This document shows, piece by piece, positions 8,242-16,812 of a stretch of DNA of 51,212 nt. Position 1 is the stretch's first letter. Every line of letters begins with the position of its first letter. The stretch comes from Fidelibacterota bacterium (GTDB taxonomy: Bacteria; Marinisomatota; Marinisomatia; Marinisomatales; TCS55): the NCBI GenBank assembly GCA_004124535.1, contig SCKQ01000011.1:1-51212 (forward strand). Direction: 5' to 3'. Position numbers and translations under genes: made by a program. Under the pieces are notes generated by a model. That model saw nothing but the letters and a program-made list of their open reading frames with translations, had not been told where the DNA came from and did no database searches.

Positions 8242-8919
8242 TTGACTGAAAAAACAATAAAAAATTGGGTTATAACAGGTTCCAAAGGAAATGTTGGGGC
8301 GGCCTTGGTAGAAACATTAACAGCCAGCAGAACAAGAGTGTTTGGAATAGATTATGGTACTGAGCAACATGTCGATGAAGTCAATCAATTTTACACATAC
8401 CTGGAAGCTGACTTAATTGATATAGAAGATGTTCAGCGTGTTTTTAATGAAATTCAAATTAGAGTTAATAATATACATGTCTGGATAAATGTTGTTGGCG
8501 GTTTTGCCATAGGCACAACAATCGAAGATACGACAGCTGCAGACTGGTCGAGGATGATGTTACTGAATTTTCAAACCGCCTTGAACTGCAGCAGAGTTAT
8601 ACTACAGCATATGAAAGAAAATGAATATGGGCACATTATCAATTTTGGTTCTATGGCTGCAGAACAGGGTATGGCTGCGGCGGGTCCTTATACCGTCAGC
8701 AAAGCGGCAGTAATGGCGTTAACAAAAACAACAGCGCTTGAAGGAAAAAACCATGGCATATTTTGCAACGCTATTGTGCCCACAATTATAGATACACTCC
8801 AGAATAGAGCTGCCATGCCGGACGCGGATTTTTCTACTTGGACGGCTCCAACGGCTATTGCCAATGAGATTATTTCTGTTGTGAACAGTGAACGAAACGG
8901 AGAAATGATCTATGTCTAA
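8242..8919 (+). CDS. short-chain dehydrogenase/reductase (SDR)
   Basis: NAD(P)-dependent oxidoreductase with a Rossmann fold. Visible: cofactor motif TGSKGNVG (12-19), NVVGG in place of the usual NNAG, and a catalytic Ser137-Tyr150-Lys154 set (YTVSK). The length of 225 is at the short end of classical SDRs. The start is TTG, 6 bases after AGGAG (8231-8235); no ATG fits better. The substrate is not evident; short SDRs of this kind include dihydropteridine reductase-like and 3-oxoacyl-ACP reductase-like enzymes. It is probably the last gene of the marR-mutY-plsC unit, though pepC follows 63 bases later on the same strand. Confidence 0.88.
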   Translation: MTEKTIKNWVITGSKGNVGAALVETLTASRTRVFGIDYGTEQHVDEVNQFYTYLEADLIDIEDVQRVFNEIQIRVNNIHVWINVVGGFAIGTTIEDTTAADWSRMMLLNFQTALNCSRVILQHMKENEYGHIINFGSMAAEQGMAAAGPYTVSKAAVMALTKTTALEGKNHGIFCNAIVPTIIDTLQNRAAMPDADFSTWTAPTAIANEIISVVNSERNGEMIYV

Positions 8920-8982
8920 ATATGTTCTTGTGCCAAGGGTATATTTTCAAAAAAAATTGAAACATAAAAAAAAGGTAAAAAA

Positions 8983-10323
8983 ATGAACTCTAAAATCTTA
9001 CTTAAAACCATAACAGAATTCCGTAAAAGTACTGATGCGAATCCACAGGTCAGATTGGCCCGCAATGCTGCTGTAAGGGGTGATGTTATGGATCTGGCCT
9101 TGGACTGGGAAGCATTCCGCAGGATTGATCACACCTTTTCTGATATAGTCACCGGGCAGATGAAAGTTACTAACCAGAAATCTAGCGGACGCTGCTGGGG
9201 ATTCGCGGGTTTGAATCTGTTTCGAATTTACCTTGGTCGAAAATATAACCTGAAAAAATTCGAATTCAGTCAGAACTACTTTATATTCTGTGACAAATTG
9301 GAAAAATCCAATTATTTTTTGGAAAATATCATTAAAACTACTGATGAACCATTGGATGGAAGACTAGTAATGCATCTATTGACTGACCCGATCCAGGATG
9401 GCGGGCAATGGCACATGTTCGTTAATCTGATAGAAAAATACGGTGTACTGCCGCAGACAGAAATGCCTGAAAGTTTTCAGTCCAGCCAGTCTATGCGTAT
9501 GAACAGGATGATTACACGGAAGCTAAGAGGTTTTGCCAAGGATTTGCGTGCAGCTTATGAAAAAGGAGCTGATACGAAAAAACTCCGGGTCATGAAAGAT
9601 GATATGCTGCGAACTATTTACAAAATGTTGACAATCAGCCTGGGTTCTCCCCCAGAGAAGTTCGAATGGCAAATACGGGACAAGGATAAAAAATTCCATC
9701 GTTTTGAGAAGTTGAACCCGAAACAGTTTTATAAAGAACATGTTGGCTTGGATTTGAATGATTATGTCTGCTTGATCAATTGCCCTATGTCGGATAAATC
9801 ATACAATGAGATTTATACAGTCGATTATTTGGGAAATGTAGTAGAAGGTTCAATTATTCGTTATCTGAATCTCCCATCCAAACGCTTGAAAGAAGTGGCT
9901 GCTGCATCAATCAAGGATGATCATCCGGTCTGGTTTGGTTGCGATGTGGGCAAACATTTTCACCGCAATCTGGGCGTTATGGATATGGATATATTTGATT
10001 TTGAATTGTTCTACAGTACAGATTTTCCGATGACCAAGACCGACCGGTTGGAATTCGGGGATAGCCAGATGACTCATGCTATGCTTTTCACTGGTGTGGA
10101 CCTTGATGGGAGAGGTCTCCCCCGCAAGTGGCAGGTGGAGAACAGCTGGGGAGAAAAACGTTCTGATAAAGGTTATGATATCATGACGGATTCATGGTTT
10201 GATGAATATAATTATGAAGTAGTGGTTTATAAAAATTATATCACCAAAGATGAGTTTTCTGTATATCAAAAAGATCCTGTTGTGCTACCACCTTGGGACC
10301 CCATGGGTGCTTTGGCAAAATAG
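8983..10323 (+). CDS. pepC: aminopeptidase C / bleomycin hydrolase (peptidase C1B)
   Basis: A papain-fold cysteine aminopeptidase that trims peptides in the cytoplasm. The catalytic set is clear: Gln65 (TNQKSSGRCW), Cys71, His365 (MTHAMLFTGV) and Asn387 (ENSWGE). Length 446 equals the family norm, and no signal peptide is present. The C-terminal tail (PMGALAK) resembles the self-processing C-terminal arm of the hexameric family. The start follows an A-rich leader with AAAAGG 7 bases upstream. The aminotransferase gene begins 3 bases after the stop, so they are likely co-transcribed. Confidence 0.95.
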   Translation: MNSKILLKTITEFRKSTDANPQVRLARNAAVRGDVMDLALDWEAFRRIDHTFSDIVTGQMKVTNQKSSGRCWGFAGLNLFRIYLGRKYNLKKFEFSQNYFIFCDKLEKSNYFLENIIKTTDEPLDGRLVMHLLTDPIQDGGQWHMFVNLIEKYGVLPQTEMPESFQSSQSMRMNRMITRKLRGFAKDLRAAYEKGADTKKLRVMKDDMLRTIYKMLTISLGSPPEKFEWQIRDKDKKFHRFEKLNPKQFYKEHVGLDLNDYVCLINCPMSDKSYNEIYTVDYLGNVVEGSIIRYLNLPSKRLKEVAAASIKDDHPVWFGCDVGKHFHRNLGVMDMDIFDFELFYSTDFPMTKTDRLEFGDSQMTHAMLFTGVDLDGRGLPRKWQVENSWGEKRSDKGYDIMTDSWFDEYNYEVVVYKNYITKDEFSVYQKDPVVLPPWDPMGALAK

Positions 10324-10326
10324 TGT

Positions 10327-11460
10327 ATGAAAGATCTATATTTACTTGATCCTGACATAACTTTTCTAAATCACGGCTCCTTTGGCGCCTGTCCAAAACC
10401 TGTTTTTGATGCCTATCAAAACTGGCAAAGAAAACTGGAAAATCAACCAGTTCAATTCATGGCTATTGATGTATATGAGCATTTAGCGCTAGCCAGAAAT
10501 AAATTAGGTGCATTTATTGGTTGCGGTGGTGATGACTTGTTTTTTATTCCCAATGCAACCACAGCAGTTAATACGATTATTCGTAGTTTAGATCTCGGCC
10601 CGGGGGATGAGGTATTATCCACCAATCATGAATATGGCTCTTTGATTCGTGCCTGGGAATGGGTGGCAAAAGAAAAGGGCTTTCATTTTATTCAGCATGA
10701 ATTTCCCTTACCACTGAAAACACATGAAGATTTTATAGAAGACTTTTGGGAAAGTGTAACCGCTAATACACGCATTATTTTTGTGAGCCATATTACCAGT
10801 TCAACGGGACTCATTTTCCCTGCCGAAAAAATCTGTAGCCGCGCTCGCAAAGACGGTATCTTAACCATCATTGATGGGGCTCACGTTCCAGGACAGCTTG
10901 CGTTAGATATTACTGCAATGGATCCGGATGTGTATACCGGTGCCTGCCATAAGTGGCTATCCGCTCCCAAGGGATCAACATTTTTATATGTTAAAAATGA
11001 CCTGCAGTCCTTAATTAAGCCGCTCATCATTAGCTGGGGCGAAGCAGGAGATGATCCCGGACCATCCCAATTCCTGAAGGATAACCAGTACCAAGGGACG
11101 CGGGATCCCAGCGCATTCCTGGCGGTACCTGCAGCCATTGATTTCCAAAAGGAGCATAATTGGAATACTGTAAAAAAATCATGTAGAGAACTTAACCGAA
11201 GAACAAGAGATCGTGCATATAAGATCATTCATACTGATCCAATATGCCCCAATACAGAAGAATGGCTGGTGCAAATGGCCAGTGTGGAAGTAGATGTGAA
11301 TAACGAGCAGGCGCTTAAGGATACTCTGCTCGAAACGTACAAAATAGAGATTCCGTTATTTACATGGCAGGAAAAGACACTATTACGATTTTCATTCAAT
11401 GCTTATAATGATGAACATGATGCCGATGTTTTAATTGGTGCATTGAAAGAGATTTTTTGA
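10327..11460 (+). CDS. class V PLP-dependent aminotransferase, isopenicillin-N-epimerase-like
   Basis: A fold type I PLP enzyme of 377 residues. N-terminal LNHGSFGACPKPVFDAYQ and the later ENQPVQFM motif are typical of the CefD/isopenicillin N epimerase-like branch of the NifS family. The cofactor lysine is Lys209 in ACHKWLSAPKG. IDGAHVPGQ provides the PLP-ring Asp and His. Members of this branch have varied or unknown activities (epimerase, lyase or desulfurase-like), so the substrate cannot be assigned. No antibiotic biosynthesis genes are nearby. The stop overlaps the next gene's TTG start (TTGA). Confidence 0.88.
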   Translation: MKDLYLLDPDITFLNHGSFGACPKPVFDAYQNWQRKLENQPVQFMAIDVYEHLALARNKLGAFIGCGGDDLFFIPNATTAVNTIIRSLDLGPGDEVLSTNHEYGSLIRAWEWVAKEKGFHFIQHEFPLPLKTHEDFIEDFWESVTANTRIIFVSHITSSTGLIFPAEKICSRARKDGILTIIDGAHVPGQLALDITAMDPDVYTGACHKWLSAPKGSTFLYVKNDLQSLIKPLIISWGEAGDDPGPSQFLKDNQYQGTRDPSAFLAVPAAIDFQKEHNWNTVKKSCRELNRRTRDRAYKIIHTDPICPNTEEWLVQMASVEVDVNNEQALKDTLLETYKIEIPLFTWQEKTLLRFSFNAYNDEHDADVLIGALKEIF

Positions 11461-12140
11461 GAAAGAAGCTTTTTCTTTTTGACATTGACGGCACACTGCT
11501 GTCGCCCGGCCCGGTTTCACGGAGGACATTGGATAGAGTGATAGCTGATCTTTTGGGCCAATCTCCGGACTTGCAATATGAGGATGTGGCCGGCAGTACG
11601 GACCCCATCATTGTGCAAAGAGCATTGCGGAAAATTGGAGTAAATAGCGGTGAATTCAACGAATGGACCATCAAAGTCATAACAGAATATTTAAAAAGAC
11701 TTCCTGCAGTTTTTGATGAAGCAGATGAACCTTTTGTTTATGATGATGCCTTGATTTTATTGGCTAGTATTTTAGAACAAGACAATGCTGTGGGCGTTAT
11801 GAGCGGAAATATGCAGGCAGCTGCGGAGATTAAACTGGCAAAATTTGATTTATTGCAGAAATTCCCATTCGGTATTTATGCCGATGAAACGGATGATCGT
11901 TCTGCCATGCCGATAATCGCTAGAGAACGGGCGTGGGACGTTTATCATGAAGCATTCCGTTTAGCAGACATGATCATCATTGGTGATACGGACGCGGACG
12001 CAAAAGCAGCTGTTAATAATGGCTGCAAAAGCATAATTGTTAGCCGGCGCAAGGAAACATGGCTGAAAGCTGAAGCAGCTGGAGCTTCATTAGTTGTGTC
12101 ATCATTAGCGGATGTTGATTTAGAATCTTTTTTAAGCTAA
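11457..12140 (+). CDS. HAD superfamily phosphatase (phosphoglycolate-phosphatase-like)
   Basis: A cytoplasmic haloacid-dehalogenase-type hydrolase of 227 residues. The nucleophile motif FDIDGTLL has Asp9 and Asp11. Motif II is MSGN, and motif III/IV is GDTDADAKAA, with Lys-containing flanks. The cap is helical (about 17-85), as in the Gph/PGMB subgroup. The start is TTG in a 4-base TTGA overlap with the aminotransferase stop, implying coupling. The gene converges with the FGGY kinase and the two 3' ends overlap by 9 bases. The substrate is not evident from the sequence. Confidence 0.88.
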   Translation: MRKKLFLFDIDGTLLSPGPVSRRTLDRVIADLLGQSPDLQYEDVAGSTDPIIVQRALRKIGVNSGEFNEWTIKVITEYLKRLPAVFDEADEPFVYDDALILLASILEQDNAVGVMSGNMQAAAEIKLAKFDLLQKFPFGIYADETDDRSAMPIIARERAWDVYHEAFRLADMIIIGDTDADAKAAVNNGCKSIIVSRRKETWLKAEAAGASLVVSSLADVDLESFLS

Positions 12141-13574
12141 ACCAATTTTTTTCAATGCGACTTGCCATGAATCCAATTTATTCTGCCTTGCTGCACTATC
12201 TATTTTTGGATTAATGACCATATCATATTCCGGCAGGGATTGAGTGAAAGGATTCCCCGTATATTTTTTTAACAAGCTATACACACCAAAAGCTGTTCTA
12301 TCTTTCATGATTGTATGGCCAATGGCAATACCAGTCAAGTCCGCAATAAATTGTAATAAAGGCGGCCGGGCGCCACCTCCGCTGGCCGGTATAAGATCAA
12401 CCGGCTTTGGCAATGGCATTGTTGCCATAATATCATAAACGAGAAATCCGATGGATTCCATCCCGGCTCTAATGATTTCATCGGCGTTGGCATTTTCAAG
12501 ATTATAGTACACTGAATTAAAACTGCTTTTCCAATAGGGCGCTGCCAACCCGGCAAATCCTGGAATTAAAACACCATCAACGCGTGTTTTTGCACAGCGT
12601 TTATCCCATTGCATTTTATTATGGGGTATTTTCAATTCATTTTCCAACCAATAAAAAAGGGAATTGCAGGTATTAATGGATCCTTCTGTAAGATAATGGA
12701 TTTCTGACCCATTGGAAAAAAGGACATTATTCAACAACCCTTCATTATGGTTAGGTGTATTGCCGGAATGCAATAAAACGGAAGCAGATGTACCGAAATT
12801 GAAAGCCAAAGAACCAGCTGCTATTCCACCTTGCCCTATCAAGGCACTTTGCTGATCACCAATCACACAGTTTAGTGGCAGGCCCCAGGGCTTGATTTGT
12901 CCAAAGAGTCCCATAGTGGGGACGATGAAAGGTAAACTGGATTGATTTACATTGAATAATGTACACAATGCATCATCCCAGGTTAAATCAGCAATATTCA
13001 TAAGTTGGGAGCGGCCGGCCACAGTATGATCAACAAATGGGTTGCCTGTCAATTTATGTACAATAAAAGCACTTAACGGCCCAAACCATACCGCCCCCTT
13101 TTCTACTTGTGATTTAAGCACAGAATCATTGTTGATAAGATGCTGGTATTTTGGTCCACCAAAATGAGCGCTTAAAGGCACTCCGCTTATTTCATGTATA
13201 AACTGGTTGTAGTCAGATAATTCTTCAACAACTTGACCTGCCCGGCTGTCCTGCCAACTTAATGCTGGTGTTAAAGGTGTTGCAGTTATTTTATCCCAAA
13301 ACAAAAATGTTGAACGCTGTATGGCAATACCTACGCTGTGGATCTTTTTGGATTTTTGAGATGCAAAATCAACACATTGCTCAATCAACTCCACACACGA
13401 CTCAGCAATAAGATTGGCATCGCATTCAACATGACGAGACTCCAACCGTGACAATTGATGCTTAATGCGATTGCTGAAAACAACATCATTATTTTTATCA
13501 AATAAAAAACACTTCGTAGATGAAGTGCCTTGATCTATTACGAGAAAGTAAAGTGAACCGGAAGATTCCGGCAC
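12132..13574 (-). CDS. FGGY-family carbohydrate kinase (glycerol-kinase-like, substrate uncertain)
   Basis: ATP-dependent sugar or polyol kinase of 480 residues. The N-terminal phosphate loop is DQGTSSTK (14-21). Further motifs are GDQQSALIGQGG, FNFGTSASVL (ATP site), GLAAPYW and the C-terminal ASGGGARPPLLQ. The order resembles GlpK, but the glycerol-contacting Arg-Glu pair of GlpK (NQRET) reads QRST here, and the Asp after APYW is Lys. A substrate other than glycerol is therefore plausible. The start is GTG, directly after the ferredoxin gene (2 bases between them); an MFS exporter lies upstream on the same strand. Confidence 0.85.
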   Translation of the reverse strand: MPESSGSLYFLVIDQGTSSTKCFLFDKNNDVVFSNRIKHQLSRLESRHVECDANLIAESCVELIEQCVDFASQKSKKIHSVGIAIQRSTFLFWDKITATPLTPALSWQDSRAGQVVEELSDYNQFIHEISGVPLSAHFGGPKYQHLINNDSVLKSQVEKGAVWFGPLSAFIVHKLTGNPFVDHTVAGRSQLMNIADLTWDDALCTLFNVNQSSLPFIVPTMGLFGQIKPWGLPLNCVIGDQQSALIGQGGIAAGSLAFNFGTSASVLLHSGNTPNHNEGLLNNVLFSNGSEIHYLTEGSINTCNSLFYWLENELKIPHNKMQWDKRCAKTRVDGVLIPGFAGLAAPYWKSSFNSVYYNLENANADEIIRAGMESIGFLVYDIMATMPLPKPVDLIPASGGGARPPLLQFIADLTGIAIGHTIMKDRTAFGVYSLLKKYTGNPFTQSLPEYDMVINPKIDSAARQNKLDSWQVALKKIGLA

Positions 13575-13576
13575 AG

Positions 13577-13912
13577 TTATTCTGCTACTGAATATTCATA
13601 AAGAGTTTCAAATTCTTCGGTAGGTAGCATGCGAATGGCATCCCAGGTGAGTTTGGTGCAAACATGGGCACATATCTGGCAGCCGATGCATTCATCGAAC
13701 CGTATCTGCACTGGCGGAATAGGAATTTCATATTTTTCTGCAGGGACCGTTTCGATGCAGTCTACGGGACAAAAGGGTACACATACTTGGCATCCTGTGC
13801 AATTGTCCTCATCGACAACAGCCATCAATTTAGGTTTCTTTTTCTTGGCATTGACTTTTTCCGCTGGTTCGGGGATAGATTTGTAGTGCTCGTATTTATA
13901 TGTATCAGCCAT
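13577..13912 (-). CDS. 2x[4Fe-4S] ferredoxin with basic N-terminal extension
   Basis: A small electron carrier of 111 residues. The first cluster motif is C38-x2-C41-x2-C44-x3-C48-P, the second C75-x2-C78-x2-C81-x3-C85. Each site's four cysteines are present, so two [4Fe-4S] clusters are expected. The second motif ends in Cys-Thr instead of Cys-Pro. A charged N-terminal extension (about 1-30, with KKKKPK) precedes the core. It lies between an MFS exporter (54 bases upstream) and the FGGY kinase (2 bases downstream), an unexplained combination. The partner enzyme is not in the window. Confidence 0.92.
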   Translation of the reverse strand: MADTYKYEHYKSIPEPAEKVNAKKKKPKLMAVVDEDNCTGCQVCVPFCPVDCIETVPAEKYEIPIPPVQIRFDECIGCQICAHVCTKLTWDAIRMLPTEEFETLYEYSVAE

Positions 13913-13966
13913 AATTTGTTTTCAAGTGGAATGTGAAATTATACCGTGTTGTTGCAATTCCAAAAG

Positions 13967-15154
13967 TTAATTCAATCGCCGAAGTTGTGCGGATAAAAGG
14001 CCCACCAATCCGCTTAACACAGCTCCAATTCCAAAAACAAGAAAAACATAACGTACAGACATTACAGCTGCAAGAATACCTACCAGGGCTGATGACATAG
14101 CCGTCATACCCACAACCGCAAGGTGCACCATTGAAAATAATCTTCCGTGGTATGCATTGGGAGTATTGCGTTGTATGATCGCCGTGCGGGAAATGGTTAT
14201 AACTGGTATCCCCATGCCATGGAAAAATATCATAACAATAGCTGTAGGGACAGATGGTATCCAGTAGAAAAATGCATACGTTATGCCATCCCATATCAAT
14301 GCTAGCAATAACAATACACCACGGTTTAATTGATGACTGACCTTATACATAAACAATGACCCCACCAGCATTCCGCCGGCCATACCGGCTTCCACAAAGG
14401 CAAAATCAGATATGGTTCCCCCTAGCACATCTTTGACTAAAATGGGCATGCCTACAATTGCTGGACCCATGATAAAAATATTATTGAGAATTGTTAATAT
14501 AATTAAATAACCAATGCTTCTATGGTCAATGATATACTTCAGGCCAGAAATAAGTTGTGTTAATGTAGCATGTTTTTCAATAATTGGAGGTGCTTTGGTT
14601 CGTACAACAAACAAGAGCAACAGGCTGGATATGAGAAAAGAAAAAGCGTCAAAAATAAAAAGATTATTTAATGCTATAACACCGAGTAATATACCAGCAA
14701 TCGCCGGGCCGATCAAATAGGCCAGCTGTGAACTGGTGGCAATGACGGAATTCACTTTGGTCAATTGATCCTTATTCACCACTTCCGGAATAAAGGCATT
14801 CAGTGCCGGTGGGAACATGGTACCGAAACTGCTGCGTATGAAAGCCAGAATTCCGATAAGCATGGCATCGGCAACGCCATAATAAAGTGTAAGCGGAATG
14901 ACCAACACAGTCAGCGACTGGCTGATATTCGCCAGATGCATAATGTTTAAACGGTTATATTTATCAGCAAAAACACCGCCAAGGAGCCCAAAAAGCATAG
15001 CCGGCAGATAGGCACCCATGGCTACCATTCCCGTGACAATGGATGAACCGGTCATGTCCAAAATAAGCCAGATTAAAGCTAACTGATAAATGGCATCGCC
15101 CATAGCGGTGATAAGCTGCGCCAGCCAAAGAACGGTTACATTTCGATTCCACAT
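13967..15154 (-). CDS. MFS transporter (EntS/MFS_3-like exporter)
   Basis: Inner-membrane secondary transporter of 395 residues with about 11-12 hydrophobic segments. The N-terminal WLAQLITAMGDAIYQLALIWL and the GVFADKYNR loop between helices 2 and 3 are typical of the MFS_3 group, which includes enterobactin exporter EntS and drug exporters. A second-half loop reads SRTAIIQRNTPNAYHGRLFS, matching the IQ..VP...RGR type motif of this group. The substrate is unknown. It is divergent from the ferredoxin gene at 15295 and is followed by a ferredoxin and a kinase on the same strand. Confidence 0.9.
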   Translation of the reverse strand: MWNRNVTVLWLAQLITAMGDAIYQLALIWLILDMTGSSIVTGMVAMGAYLPAMLFGLLGGVFADKYNRLNIMHLANISQSLTVLVIPLTLYYGVADAMLIGILAFIRSSFGTMFPPALNAFIPEVVNKDQLTKVNSVIATSSQLAYLIGPAIAGILLGVIALNNLFIFDAFSFLISSLLLLFVVRTKAPPIIEKHATLTQLISGLKYIIDHRSIGYLIILTILNNIFIMGPAIVGMPILVKDVLGGTISDFAFVEAGMAGGMLVGSLFMYKVSHQLNRGVLLLLALIWDGITYAFFYWIPSVPTAIVMIFFHGMGIPVITISRTAIIQRNTPNAYHGRLFSMVHLAVVGMTAMSSALVGILAAVMSVRYVFLVFGIGAVLSGLVGLLSAQLRRLN

Positions 15155-15294
15155 GGTAATATTCAGGGTAAATTAATCGTCAAGTTAATGTCTAAAAGCC
15201 TTTCCACCTTTTAAAAAACCCTCCTAAATTTTCACCTTACATTTTTTACTAAACTGATACAAAAGATTAACTAAACAATACTTAGGAGAAAAGA

Positions 15295-15597
15295 ATGACT
15301 TACATAATTGCGGAGCCCTGTGTAAGTACGTGTGACACAGCATGTGTAGAAGTTTGCCCTGTAGATTGTATTCATGGGCCAGAAGATAAAACCGGCGCCG
15401 GCGCGGAAGCAAAAGCAGAAGGTTTTGACCCTGAAGGAAAACAACTTTACATTGATCCGGAAGAATGCATTGACTGTGGTGCGTGTGAACCGGAATGCCC
15501 CGTAGAAGCCATTTTTGAAGAGAGTGAAGTTCCGGAAGAATGGCATCATTTCACTAAAATCAATTACGAATGGTTCGGCCAGGAATACAACGGCTGA
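15295..15597 (+). CDS. 7Fe/8Fe ferredoxin
   Basis: A soluble electron carrier of 100 residues. Cluster residues: C9-x7-C17-x3-C21-P with C25, and C58-x2-C61-x2-C64-x3-C68-P. The C-x7-C-x3-C spacing is that of the [3Fe-4S] site of 7Fe ferredoxins (Azotobacter/Thermus type). Cys13 is also present, so the first site could hold a 3Fe or a 4Fe cluster. An acidic, Ala/Gly-rich insertion (31-48) separates the halves, and a C-terminal acidic/aromatic tail follows. A good Shine-Dalgarno (AGGAG, about 15283-15287) precedes the ATG. A hairpin follows the stop, so it may be monocistronic. Confidence 0.94.
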   Translation: MTYIIAEPCVSTCDTACVEVCPVDCIHGPEDKTGAGAEAKAEGFDPEGKQLYIDPEECIDCGACEPECPVEAIFEESEVPEEWHHFTKINYEWFGQEYNG

Positions 15598-15623
15598 TTC
15601 AGTCCTCTAAGCAATCATAGTTT

Positions 15624-15654
15624 AAAGAACGGCTGTGACACACAGCCGTTCTTT
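15624..15654 (+). terminator. hairpin terminator after the ferredoxin gene
   Basis: Perfect 14-base arms (15624-15637 and 15641-15654) enclose a 3-base loop. The stem contains the GC-rich core ACGGCTGTG. The descending arm ends in CTTT followed by ATCTCT, so the T tract is weak. It lies 26 bases after the ferredoxin stop and 14 before the mrp start. Likely a terminator or attenuator. Confidence 0.75.
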
Positions 15655-15668
15655 ATCTCTCATAAATC

Positions 15669-16796
15669 ATGAATAAGCAAAACGTATTAGAGCTGTTAAA
15701 AGAAATTAATTATCCCGGCTTCAGCCGTGATATTGTTTCCTTTGGCATGATCCAGGATGTAGACGTGGATGGGACTAATGTTACAATTCAGCTGAAAATC
15801 ACAACGGAAAAAGAAGAAAAAAAACAAGCTGTTGTAAATGCTATTAAAGATAAACTGTCTTCCAAAGGAAATTTTGAAAATATTCGTGTAGAGCTAATTG
15901 ACCAAGGTGCCCAAGCAATTCCAGCCAGCCAAGCTGCCGCACCTGGACCGTCCCCTTTAGCCGGTGTTAAACATATTGTTGCGATAGCTAGTAATAAAGG
16001 CGGGGTCGGCAAATCGACCGTGGCCGCAAACATTGCCATAGCTCTTACCCACAAAGGCCATAAAGTTGGCTTGCTTGATTTAGATATTTATGGACCTTCA
16101 TTGCCCATTATTCTAGGGATCAATGAAAGCCCCAAACTTACCCAAGATAAAAAACTCATTCCCCTCGACCGCTATGGGATGAAAGTCATGAGTTTTGGTT
16201 TTATTAGTGGAAATCAAACACCCACAATTTGGCGTGGACCTTTGGTTGGCAGAATGACGGAACAGTTTTTCCAGGATGTTATCTGGGGTGATTTGGATTA
16301 TTTAATTCTGGACCTGCCGCCCGGGACTGGGGATATACAACTAACTTTGACCCAGAAACTACGTTTGAGTGGTGCTGTGATTGTTACAACACCCCAGGAT
16401 ATTGCGTTATCTGACGTGCGCAAGGGCGCCGATATGTTCCGGAAAGTAAAAACCCCTGTGTTAGGTGTTGTTGAAAATATGTCTGGATTAGTCATTGAAG
16501 GGCAAATATCCGGAGTAAATGCGGATATGAACATGAAAATTGCTGGATTAGAAGATAGTATTAAAGTCGATGATGATGGCCGTTTTCAGTTTCGAATGGA
16601 TATATTTAAAAAGGGTGGTGGTGTATCGGAAAGTAATCGTCTGGGAGTGCCATTACTGGGTGAGATTGCTATTTCCAAAGACCTGATGACAGCCACGGAT
16701 AGTGGCGAACCTATTGTTCAAAGCACGCCCGATTCACCCATATCAGCTGTCTTCATGACCATCGCTGAACGGATAGTTACAGCAGTACAGTCATAG
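15669..16796 (+). CDS. mrp: Mrp/NBP35-family P-loop ATPase lacking all cysteines
   Basis: A family that normally carries Fe-S clusters to apoproteins (ApbC/Mrp). An N-terminal MIP18/DUF59 domain (about 1-80) is followed by a linker and the deviant Walker A KGGVGKST (110-117), DLDIYGPSLP (switch I), and DLPPGTGD (Walker B/switch II). Normal Mrp has a CPxC pair after VENMS that bridges the cluster between subunits. Here VENMSG is followed by a segment of about 40 residues with predicted beta character, then GGG, and the entire 375-residue protein contains no cysteine. Classical cluster binding is therefore not possible by cysteine ligands. It lies between a ferredoxin gene and two unrecognised membrane-protein genes. 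Confidence 0.92.
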   Translation: MNKQNVLELLKEINYPGFSRDIVSFGMIQDVDVDGTNVTIQLKITTEKEEKKQAVVNAIKDKLSSKGNFENIRVELIDQGAQAIPASQAAAPGPSPLAGVKHIVAIASNKGGVGKSTVAANIAIALTHKGHKVGLLDLDIYGPSLPIILGINESPKLTQDKKLIPLDRYGMKVMSFGFISGNQTPTIWRGPLVGRMTEQFFQDVIWGDLDYLILDLPPGTGDIQLTLTQKLRLSGAVIVTTPQDIALSDVRKGADMFRKVKTPVLGVVENMSGLVIEGQISGVNADMNMKIAGLEDSIKVDDDGRFQFRMDIFKKGGGVSESNRLGVPLLGEIAISKDLMTATDSGEPIVQSTPDSPISAVFMTIAERIVTAVQS

Positions 16797-16812
16797 CAGT
16801 ATAGAGGGTATT

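Noticed and set aside
8944..8962. Short inverted repeat upstream of pepC (TTTTCAA...TTGAAA)
   Set aside because: Six-base AT-only arms in an A-rich leader, likely chance; no T tract.
15155..15294. Divergent region between MFS and ferredoxin genes, searched for promoters
   Set aside because: Only the ferredoxin Shine-Dalgarno is clear; no reliable -35/-10 pair for an unknown sigma consensus.
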